A DNA stretch of 64,000 nucleotides. Source: Imhoffiella fuscus (GTDB lineage: Bacteria > Pseudomonadota > Gammaproteobacteria > Chromatiales > Chromatiaceae). A program made the position numbers and the translations under genes. Positions 36,206-43,222 of this stretch are shown piece by piece. The notes beneath the pieces are model-generated. The model had not been told where the DNA came from. It did no database searches and was given only the letters and a program-made list of their open reading frames with translations. The DNA is taken from contig NZ_JBHUHX010000027.1 of NCBI RefSeq assembly GCF_042682685.1, positions 1 through 64,000 on the forward strand. Direction: 5' to 3'. How positions within the stretch are numbered: position 1 is the stretch's first letter; every line of letters begins with the position of its first letter.

Positions 36206-36939
36206 ATCCGCCCCCAGAGCGCCGCCCGCAGGTCGAGTCGGCTCGCGCTGGCCGCGATCGCCGCCTCGGCGGAACCTTCGAACAGCAGACGACCGCGATC
36301 CAGCACCGCCACCCGATAGTCGGCGCCGGTGAGGATGTCGGGTCGATTGTCGGTGGCGATCAGGGTCAGCTGGGTGTTCTCCCTCAAGGTGGCCAGAACG
36401 GCCAGTGTCTCCTGAATGGCGGCCGGATCCAATCCGTCGGAGAAGCCGTCCCAGATCAGCAGGCTCGGCCGATGGATGAGCGCCCGCGCCAGCTCCACCC
36501 GGCGCTGCTGGCCGAGCGAGAGCGCGCGCGGCGGATGATTCTCCAACCCGTCGAGCTGTAGCAGCGTCATCACCAGCCGCGCCTCGTAGGCCATCTGGTC
36601 GCGGCTCAGGGGCGAATCGCGCAGCGGCAGCAGCAGATTCTCCAGCACGCTGTATCCGGCGAGGAGCGATCCACCCTGGAGCACGGCGCCCATGCGACCT
36701 CGCAAGGTCCGCATCGCACGTCCATTCAGCGCCGAAAGATCCTGCCCCAAAACCCGGATTGTACCCGCCGAAGGGGAATCCAGACCAAGGACGAGCCGCA
36801 TCAGAAGCGACTTGCCCGCACCGTTCGGTCCGACGACCAGCAGCCAGTCGCCTTGCGCCATCCGCAAGCGGATATCGCTCAGGGCGGCGCGTCCCTTCAC
36901 ATGCTGGAAGATACCGTCCAGCTCCAGTGCAGCGATCAT
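36202..36939 (-). CDS. Mla-type ABC ATPase with degenerate Walker B and H-loop
   Basis: A 245-residue ABC domain (ATG at 36939; a TTG at 36957 is less likely). Walker A VGPNGAGKSLL (about 34-44) and signature LSLGQQRRVELARAL are present. The Walker B region reads LLIWDGFSDGLD: the catalytic Glu after the Asp is replaced by Gly. The H-loop reads LIATDNRPD, with Asp where His is normal. In MlaF-type ATPases these are DEPFxGxD and SHD. ATP binding is plausible, but hydrolysis is expected to be weak or absent. It lies between the permease and MlaD genes, overlapping MlaD by 4 bp. An intact partner ATPase gene is not visible in this window. Confidence 0.85.
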   Translation of the reverse strand: MIAALELDGIFQHVKGRAALSDIRLRMAQGDWLLVVGPNGAGKSLLMRLVLGLDSPSAGTIRVLGQDLSALNGRAMRTLRGRMGAVLQGGSLLAGYSVLENLLLPLRDSPLSRDQMAYEARLVMTLLQLDGLENHPPRALSLGQQRRVELARALIHRPSLLIWDGFSDGLDPAAIQETLAVLATLRENTQLTLIATDNRPDILTGADYRVAVLDRGRLLFEGSAEAAIAASASRLDLRAALWGRM

Positions 36940-36943
36940 GGCC

Positions 36944-37765
36944 TCAGCCCCCGACAAGCAGTACGACCGCGAGATCCGCGAGCAGGATGGCGCTCACCGC
37001 ACCGATCATGGTGCGGGTCGCGGCCTGGGCGATTCCCTGCGGATCGCGACCGGCGGCGGTACCGTGAACGGTCGCGATCAAGGCGATCAGTACGGCGAAC
37101 AGCACGGGTTTGAGCAGCGCCTCGACCAGATCCCCCGAGGTCAGCGCACGCTCCAGCGCGTCGATGAAGAGCACGGGCGGCAGGCCCGACATCGCCCACA
37201 ACCAGATCCCGGCGGCACCGAAGGTGACCAGGGATCCCCAGACGGTGAAGGCGAAGCTCATGAGCAGCATGGCGAGCAGCACCGGACCCAGGGTGAAGCG
37301 GATCGGATCGATGCCGTTGACCAGGAGTCCATCCATCTCGCCGCTCGCCGCCAGCGTCGCCTGGCGCACGGCCAGTGCGACACCGGCCCGTCCGGCCACC
37401 AGGATACCGACCAGGATGGGGACCACCTCCACCACGATGCCGTAGCTGACCGACAGCAGGATCAGACCCGGCAGATCGAACTGGGCCAGGAAGGACTGAG
37501 CCTGGCGTCCCAAAATGATCCCGACGGCACCCGCCACCAGCGTCATCGCCGGCAGGATGGAAAGCCCGGCCTGACGCAACGCGATCGCAAAGGCGGGCAG
37601 ATCCAGACGCGAGCGGCCGACGAGGATGCTCGCATAGAGCCCGAGACAGGACGCCAGTGCCAGAAAGGCCAGCCCGAGCTGCTCGATCCAACCGTTCGAG
37701 CCGCTCAGCGGCGGGGCGGGCTCGCGCTCGGGACGCAGCATCGAATGGCGTTGGCGGATGAGCAT
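36944..37765 (-). CDS. MlaE family permease
   Basis: A 273-residue membrane protein with the five-helix MlaE/YrbE layout. Its typical long first cytosolic helix and core segments LPAMTLVAGAVGIILG and LMSFAFTVWGSLVTFGA are followed by a C-terminal membrane span ending VLLVGG. ATG at 37765, 6 bp from the RyR gene stop; the next ATPase gene starts 4 bp after its stop. With the MlaF- and MlaD-like proteins it would form the inner-membrane core of a lipid transporter moving phospholipid or hydrophobic substrate across the periplasm; direction and substrate unknown. Confidence 0.85.
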   Translation of the reverse strand: MLIRQRHSMLRPEREPAPPLSGSNGWIEQLGLAFLALASCLGLYASILVGRSRLDLPAFAIALRQAGLSILPAMTLVAGAVGIILGRQAQSFLAQFDLPGLILLSVSYGIVVEVVPILVGILVAGRAGVALAVRQATLAASGEMDGLLVNGIDPIRFTLGPVLLAMLLMSFAFTVWGSLVTFGAAGIWLWAMSGLPPVLFIDALERALTSGDLVEALLKPVLFAVLIALIATVHGTAAGRDPQGIAQAATRTMIGAVSAILLADLAVVLLVGG

Positions 37766-37771
37766 CGCGAA

Positions 37772-39508
37772 TCAGTACTCGAAATCCCAGACCAGACCGC
37801 GCCGACCGACCCGAACCCGCTTCGCGGGCGTCGGCGTTTCGGGCATCTCATCCAACGCGATCAGAATCTCGGCACGCTCGGCATGCCAGCGTTCGAGCTC
37901 CGCCGGGCCCGAGAGGCCGATGCGTCGCTCGGCCCGCGCGGCGAGACCGAGCAGATCCACACGGGACGCGGTGTCCGCCTGACGCGCGAGCAGATCGGCA
38001 AGCGGCTCTGGCAGAAGCCAGAAGAGCCCGGCCCCGGCGTGTTCCATGGCCGCGCGCACCAGTTGGCGCGCCAACGGAGACCCGAGCGTCGAGGCGCAGA
38101 CCAGCGCCCGGTCGGGGTAGCGCCGAACCAATCGCTCCAAGAGCGGACGCAGCAGACGGCGCTGACCGCGCCGGTCGAGCGCCGCTCCAGGCGCGTCCGG
38201 AATGGCCAGGATGAGCATGCGCACCACGCCCAGCCCGGAACGCGCGAGCAGGCTCGGCACGCCGCGCACGGCGAAACGGTCGAGATCCTTCATAGGCTCC
38301 GAGAGCTCGGCGTAAGGGATCAGCTGCGGATGATGCTTGAGTGCGTTGTCGCGCTCGGGCGCATGGGTCCAGCCATCCAGATAACGGTCGGCCGCCCAGC
38401 GCTGGTGCTCGATGACCGCGAGCCCCTCGACCTCCGGCGGGGTGAAGGCGAACGACTCGACCATCTCCTCGGCCACCGCACCGCAATCGGTGAGCGCCAG
38501 CTTGGCCCAGAGATGATCCGCCTGATGCCGATTCGCCTGACGGTAGGAAACGGGGAGCGTCTCCCAGGGTTGGCCGGCCGGTTCGCGATCCGGGTTCCGC
38601 CCCTGTGCGGCGATGCTGTCGCGATAGTGCCGATGGATGGACTGTGCCATCTCGTCACCGACACCATCGAGCAAGACGCCGGGGCGACAGACCGTGCGGA
38701 TGCTGGACACGGGAACGATCTGTCCGTCCCAATCGCCCACCTCGCCATCCGCCACGCCGTCGCCGATTTCGACCAGGATCGCGGGCGAGACACCCTGAAC
38801 CCGAGCGATGGTCTCCCCCAACGAGCGGGCCGTATCGATCGCGCGATCCAGTGGATCCGGGAGACAGACGAACGCCTGCGTCACAGGCGGAAGCCCCTCC
38901 AGCGCAGGCCGATCGAGCCGATCGAACCTCAGATCGGCGATCTGACCGGCCTGGGGATAGTCCTTCGAGAGGGCTGCAGCCACCCGCTGAGGATCGGCGT
39001 CGAGAATGGTCACGGCCGGCCGCGTCTCGCCATACTGGATGAGGCGCAGCGCCTGGAGCAGGACGGCGGGCGCCGGATGCTCGAATCCAGCCAGGAGCAG
39101 GTGCGGGATCTGCCCGAAGCGCGGATCCATACCACGGTGCAACGGCCAGGCCGTGAGCAAGGCCCGCGCCGCCCGAGTCTCGACCGAGAAGGTCTCCAAA
39201 CGCAGTGGATGACTCGGATCGAGCGGCGGCAATTGGGGCGGCGGATCGCGCCGGTGCATCAGGATAACCCGCAGAGGGGTGGTGCGAGACCAGCGCCCAG
39301 CGCGACGCCGCTCCGAGCAACGCGCGAGGATCGCCGCCGGATCGAACGGTTCGGCCAGGACCAGGGTGCGCATGCGTCTGGGGCGAATGGCCTCCAATTG
39401 ATCCGGGGTGATCTGGACCGCCACACGCTCACCCTCGCGCAGTCCGCTCACCACCTGGTCGACCAAAGGGGCTTCGCCGAGCACATGGACGGGGTGCGGT
39501 CCGAACAC
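37772..39508 (-). CDS. TrkA-N-like / RyR domain / SLOG-like protein
   Basis: A 578-residue soluble protein with GTG start. Residues about 1-250 contain Rossmann-like segments; PAVTILDADPQRVAAAL near 165 resembles a TrkA-N/RCK nucleotide site. Residues about 315-410 are a ryanodine-receptor (RyR) domain: SYRQANRHQADHLWAKLAL, then EHQRWAADRYLDGWTHAP and HPQLIPYAELSEPMKDLD, all matching the bacterial RyR consensus. Residues about 425-540 (LALVCASTLGSPLARQ-type strand, GLFWLLPEPL, RAEILIALDE) look like a SLOG nucleotide-ligand domain. Bacterial RyR-TrkA-N proteins are predicted nucleotide-ligand sensors. It follows the LSDAT gene by 12 bp and precedes the Mla genes, so it may gate the transporter. 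The SLOG call is my reading, less certain than RyR. Confidence 0.78.
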   Translation of the reverse strand: MFGPHPVHVLGEAPLVDQVVSGLREGERVAVQITPDQLEAIRPRRMRTLVLAEPFDPAAILARCSERRRAGRWSRTTPLRVILMHRRDPPPQLPPLDPSHPLRLETFSVETRAARALLTAWPLHRGMDPRFGQIPHLLLAGFEHPAPAVLLQALRLIQYGETRPAVTILDADPQRVAAALSKDYPQAGQIADLRFDRLDRPALEGLPPVTQAFVCLPDPLDRAIDTARSLGETIARVQGVSPAILVEIGDGVADGEVGDWDGQIVPVSSIRTVCRPGVLLDGVGDEMAQSIHRHYRDSIAAQGRNPDREPAGQPWETLPVSYRQANRHQADHLWAKLALTDCGAVAEEMVESFAFTPPEVEGLAVIEHQRWAADRYLDGWTHAPERDNALKHHPQLIPYAELSEPMKDLDRFAVRGVPSLLARSGLGVVRMLILAIPDAPGAALDRRGQRRLLRPLLERLVRRYPDRALVCASTLGSPLARQLVRAAMEHAGAGLFWLLPEPLADLLARQADTASRVDLLGLAARAERRIGLSGPAELERWHAERAEILIALDEMPETPTPAKRVRVGRRGLVWDFEY

Positions 39509-39520
39509 GAGCGGCCCCGC

Positions 39521-40291
39521 TCAGCCGCCGAAGGTGCGCGCCAGGATCTCGGGCAGACGCCGTGGCGCCTCCGCCAGATCCAGGAACTGGACCAAGGCCC
39601 GCTCACGCGGACCCGAGGGAATCTCTGGAATCTCGCGACCGCTCCGCCAGGCATCGGCCAGCAGGTCGGCGGTGCCGCCGCTGCCGGCCAGCACCACCAG
39701 CGAACGCCCGGCCCGAAGCGCGACCGAGACATCCAGCCGGGTGATCTGACCACCGGCGGCGACGAGGGTCAGGATCGGGCGACCGGCGGCCAAGACCGAT
39801 GCCGTCGCCTCGATCCACGCGGACTCATCGCCCCAGCGTGTGCCGGGCACCAGGATGAAATGGGAATGGTCGGGATCGAGCCGCGCGCCCGAATCCAGAC
39901 GCGGATCCGGGGCTGCGCCCAACAGGCGATGAACCCGCGCCGAATCGGGCAGCGTGTCGGAATCGATGGTGCCGGACGCCGCGACCCCGATCAACGGGAA
40001 GCGCGCCGCACGCCGTCGATGCACATCGCCGATCAGACGCATGACCCCGAAGGCCGTGCCACCATCGACCAGGGCCGCGTCCAGACGGTCGAGACAGGGA
40101 AGGATCGACTCGAACGTCCGTCGTAGCGGATCCGCGACCGCCGGATCCAGATTGGCCGCGCCGCCGACCAGCACCAGAACCGGCATCGACCCCACCAGAC
40201 CGAGCGAGGCGAGCGCCGCCGCCAACTCGGAGCGGTCGGGCCGGCATTCGGCCGCGACGGCATCGCCGGAGGGCTGGCGAGGCGCGTCCAT
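39521..40291 (-). CDS. LSDAT (prokaryotic TRPM-type SLOG) domain protein
   Basis: A 256-residue single-domain protein (ATG at 40291). VLVLVGGAANLDPAVAD (near 37) is the first strand and glycine loop; AALVDGGTAFGVM (near 71), PLIGVAASGTID (near 99), DHSHFILVPGTRWGDESAWI (near 140) and LVVLAGSGGTADLLADAW (near 200) are the conserved LSDAT motifs, shared with the N-terminal domain of TRPM channels. SLOG domains bind nucleotide-derived ligands such as ADP-ribose derivatives. First gene of the six-gene operon to the PqiC-like lipoprotein. I infer a ligand sensor working with the RyR protein. Confidence 0.85.
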   Translation of the reverse strand: MDAPRQPSGDAVAAECRPDRSELAAALASLGLVGSMPVLVLVGGAANLDPAVADPLRRTFESILPCLDRLDAALVDGGTAFGVMRLIGDVHRRRAARFPLIGVAASGTIDSDTLPDSARVHRLLGAAPDPRLDSGARLDPDHSHFILVPGTRWGDESAWIEATASVLAAGRPILTLVAAGGQITRLDVSVALRAGRSLVVLAGSGGTADLLADAWRSGREIPEIPSGPRERALVQFLDLAEAPRRLPEILARTFGG

Positions 40292-40364
40292 CAGGCGGAT
40301 CGTCCCAATAGGACCATTCGGGACGGAGCCATTCGGATTGAGGACAGCGCAGGCATCGGAGGCA

Positions 40365-40826
40365 TCATTCGGAGACGTGAAGGATCTCGCCCTGCCGATC
40401 CAGCACGCTCACCCGCATCGGGATCCCTTCGCGGATGCTCGCCGAGACCACGCAGAAGTCCTCGAACAACTCCTTGCAGCGTTTAAAACGCGCGGCTTCC
40501 TTGACCACATCGGCGACGACGAGCTTAATCTCCAGACTGCCGATGCGCAGCCGCTTGCGTTCGTTGCGCACCAGGATGCAGGTCGCCTCGGCCGTCAGAC
40601 AATCGTCAGGCGGCTCCTCTTTGAAGACGCAATAGAGCAGGCTCGCGCTCAGACAATTGGCCGCTGCGGCGGCCAGCATGCGCGAGGCGTTCGGCCCCTG
40701 CTGCTCGCCGAGCGGAGGCGGTTCATCCATCAGCAGATCCGGGACCCGCTTCCAATCGAACGCGGCCTTGATCTGGAACCCTTCCACCTGTTCGAGATGG
40801 ATGGTGAAACGACCTTCTTCGGACAT
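40365..40826 (-). CDS. OsmC family protein
   Basis: A 153-residue OsmC/Ohr-like protein. Family Cys positions are seen at AAAANCLSASLLYC (near 55) and in FKRCKELFEDFCVVSASIREG (near 120), the latter matching the second conserved region. These proteins reduce organic or fatty-acid hydroperoxides with a reactive Cys pair. ATG at 40826 with GGAGGT five bases upstream. 38 bp upstream is the gamma-glutamylcyclotransferase-like gene; the LSDAT operon starts 73 bp downstream on the same strand. The sequence (EDFCVVSASI) differs from Ohr (typical CPYS...), so substrate is unclear. Confidence 0.85.
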   Translation of the reverse strand: MSEEGRFTIHLEQVEGFQIKAAFDWKRVPDLLMDEPPPLGEQQGPNASRMLAAAAANCLSASLLYCVFKEEPPDDCLTAEATCILVRNERKRLRIGSLEIKLVVADVVKEAARFKRCKELFEDFCVVSASIREGIPMRVSVLDRQGEILHVSE

Positions 40827-40864
40827 GCGACCTCCGGGATTCGGGTTCTCGACGATGAAATGGA

Positions 40865-41329
40865 TCAGGACGGATGCGACCCTGCGTCGGCCAAGGCGAG
40901 CAAACGCTCCTGGCGGCGATGAAGCGTCTTGGAGTCCCGAGCACCGCGCACACCCGCAGCGCGGAACGAGTCGGGATCCGACACGAAGGTGCGCCAGTCA
41001 CCTGCTGGGATCAGTGGACGCCCCTCCAAAGAACCGCGATAGACATAGACCCAGGCCCGACCATAAGGCGTCGGAATCGGCAACCGGTCGTAGAGACGTG
41101 GATAGTCCTCCAGCCGATCGAGTCGGCGCAGCCCAGCCCCATCGACTTCATAGACCTCGCCATGGACCGCCGTCGAGCCGCCACGCGCAAGACCCGGATA
41201 GGCCCCGAGCAGATAGAGCGTGAAACAGGGCGCGGTGCGGTGAGGGCCGAGGAAGTCGGCCCCGTCCAGCAGGTAGTGATTCACATCGCCACGCAGTAGC
41301 GTGCCGTAGACGAAGACACGGTGATGCAT
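40865..41329 (-). CDS. gamma-glutamylcyclotransferase-like (AIG2/GGCT fold) protein
   Basis: A 154-residue protein from ATG 41329. The N-terminal FVYGTLLRGDVNHYLL carries the YGxLxxG motif, and GEVYEVDGAGLRRLDRLEDYP has the conserved catalytic Glu region. GGCT-fold enzymes cyclise gamma-glutamyl amine or amino-acid groups to release 5-oxoproline. The family is functionally broad. 7 bp downstream of the DJ-1-like gene, so co-transcribed with it; glutathione or oxidative-stress related role is a guess from context with OsmC and DJ-1. Confidence 0.82.
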   Translation of the reverse strand: MHHRVFVYGTLLRGDVNHYLLDGADFLGPHRTAPCFTLYLLGAYPGLARGGSTAVHGEVYEVDGAGLRRLDRLEDYPRLYDRLPIPTPYGRAWVYVYRGSLEGRPLIPAGDWRTFVSDPDSFRAAGVRGARDSKTLHRRQERLLALADAGSHPS

Positions 41330-41336
41330 GGCCGGC

Positions 41337-41924
41337 TCAGGGCTCGATACGGGTGCCGAGCACCTCAAGGAATCGGCGCATCCATTCGGGGTGTGCCGGC
41401 CAGGCCGGGGCGGTGACCAAGGTGCCGTCGACATAGGCGTTGGAGAAGGTTTCGTTCACCTCGCACCAGGTCGCCCCCCCCAGCTCCACCTCCGGGCGTA
41501 CCGCCGGATAGGCGGTGCAGCGGCGGCCCTCAAGCGCACCGGCGGCGGCCAGGATCTGCTGACCGTGACAGACGGAGGCGATGGGTTTGTCGCCGGCCGC
41601 GAAATGACGCACGATCTCGATGATGTGCGGATTCAAACGCAGATACTCGGGGGCACGTCCGCCCGGGATGACCAGGGCATCGTATTTGGCCGGATCGACC
41701 GTCGCGAAATCGGCGTTGATGGCGAAGCGGTGACCGGGCTTCTCGCTGTAGGTCTGATCGCCCTCGAAGTCATGGATCGCGGTACGCACGAAGTCGCCGG
41801 GCATCTTGCCCGGACAGACCGCGTGGACCTTGTGCCCGACCATCTGTAGCATCTGGAAGGGCACCATCGCCTCATAGTCCTCGACGTAGTCGCCGACCAG
41901 CATCAAAATCTTTTTTGCAGCCAT
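41337..41924 (-). CDS. DJ-1/PfpI family protein
   Basis: A 195-residue protein (ATG at 41924, preceded by GGAGGT). KKILMLVGDYVEDYEAMVP has the conserved Glu; ASVCHGQQIL (near 115) has the nucleophile Cys in a nucleophile elbow; ALVIPGGRAPEYL is a core strand. Members act as glyoxalases/deglycases or amidases/chaperones; which is not clear. First of three stress-like minus-strand genes (DJ-1, GGCT, OsmC), divergent from pyrD with a 140-bp gap. Confidence 0.9.
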   Translation of the reverse strand: MAAKKILMLVGDYVEDYEAMVPFQMLQMVGHKVHAVCPGKMPGDFVRTAIHDFEGDQTYSEKPGHRFAINADFATVDPAKYDALVIPGGRAPEYLRLNPHIIEIVRHFAAGDKPIASVCHGQQILAAAGALEGRRCTAYPAVRPEVELGGATWCEVNETFSNAYVDGTLVTAPAWPAHPEWMRRFLEVLGTRIEP

Positions 41925-42064
41925 GGGATGAGACCTCCATCGGATCGCATCGATTGGAAAGGCAAAACTATAGCATTTAGTCCCTGAGGGCTTGGACAAG
42001 ATATCTCAGTGCATCCCGCCCCCGAACGCACGATCGAACACCCGCTTCCGGACAGAAATCACGC

Positions 42065-43108
42065 ATGAAAACACCCGACCTCTGGCCACTTCTGAAACCG
42101 CTCGCCTTTCAGATGGATCCCGAACGCGCGCATCGGCACGCGCTCGGACTGCTGTCGCGCTGGTCGAACCTCTTCGACGGCAGGCTTGGCGACACCGACA
42201 TCGCCCGTCGACCCTCACTGGCCGTCGAGGCCATGGGATTGCGCTTCCCAAACCCGATCGGACTGGCCGCCGGACTGGACAAGAACGCCGAGGCAATCCC
42301 CGCCTGGCAGGGGCTCGGCTTCGGTTTCATTGAGGTGGGCACGGTCACGGCGCTGGCCCAGCCGGGCAATCCGCAACCACGTCTGTTCCGGCTGACCGAA
42401 GACCGGGCGATCATCAATCGCATGGGCTTCAACAACGCTGGCGCCGAGGCGATGGGACGCCGGCTGGAACGCCTGCGCGCACGAGGTCTGTTGCAGGTCC
42501 CGCTCGGGGTGAATCTGGGCAAATCCAAGGTCACGCCCGCCGAAGAGGCCGCGCAGGACTACCGCCGCAGCTTCGAGCGGCTCGGCGAGCTGGCCGACTA
42601 CGTGGTCGTCAATATCTCCAGTCCCAACACGCCCGGACTGCGCGACCTGCAACGGGTCGATGAGGTGGAGCGCATCATCGGCGCGATCCAGGAGCCCAAT
42701 CAGCGTCTGAGCCAACCGCGACCGCTCCTGGTCAAACTGGCGCCCGACCTGGCCGACGCGGACGCCATCGCCTGCGCCCGCGCCGCGCTCGGGGCCGGCT
42801 GCGCCGGACTCATCCTGACCAACACCACCATTCGGTTCGACGGCCTCAAGAGCGCGACCGAGGGACTGAGCGGCGGGCTCTCGGGGCGCCCGCTGCTGGA
42901 GCGCAGCACCCAACTGCTCGCGCACGTGCGCGCCGAGATCGGCCCGGCTCCGATCCTGATAGGCGTCGGCGGAATCATGGACCCGGAAGGCGCGGCCGCC
43001 AAGCTCGACGCGGGCGCCAACCTCATTCAGGTCTATACGGGGCTGATCTATGGAGGACCGAGGTTCGTTCGCGGACTGCTCTCAGCCCTGGCACAACGAG
43101 CCCGCTAG
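42065..43108 (+). CDS. pyrD: dihydroorotate dehydrogenase (quinone), class 2
   Basis: A 347-residue enzyme that oxidises dihydroorotate to orotate with quinone in pyrimidine synthesis. Class 2: amphipathic N-terminal helix (LWPLLKPLAFQMDPERAH), then FPNPIGLAAGLDKNAEAIPA (FMN site), INRMGFNN, the catalytic Ser loop NISSPNTPGLRDLQ, LVKLAPDL and GVGGIMD. ATG start. Membrane-associated by its N-terminal helices. Convergent with the PAS-GGDEF-EAL gene. Confidence 0.97.
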   Translation: MKTPDLWPLLKPLAFQMDPERAHRHALGLLSRWSNLFDGRLGDTDIARRPSLAVEAMGLRFPNPIGLAAGLDKNAEAIPAWQGLGFGFIEVGTVTALAQPGNPQPRLFRLTEDRAIINRMGFNNAGAEAMGRRLERLRARGLLQVPLGVNLGKSKVTPAEEAAQDYRRSFERLGELADYVVVNISSPNTPGLRDLQRVDEVERIIGAIQEPNQRLSQPRPLLVKLAPDLADADAIACARAALGAGCAGLILTNTTIRFDGLKSATEGLSGGLSGRPLLERSTQLLAHVRAEIGPAPILIGVGGIMDPEGAAAKLDAGANLIQVYTGLIYGGPRFVRGLLSALAQRAR

Positions 43109-43222
43109 GGAATCGTCCGACAACAGAGTCCCGATTTCGTAGGTGCCCTCCGAAACGCCTGCGGCACCCAGATATCGGGAAGCGGTTGATGCACGTTGCT
43201 CAGGCAGAGACGCAGCCTCGCA

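Noticed and set aside
39521..40291. Lysine decarboxylase (LOG) or DprA identity for the LSDAT protein
   Set aside because: The PGGxGTxxE motif of LOG and the DprA loop are absent, while the DHSHFILVPGTRWGDE signature is specific to LSDAT.
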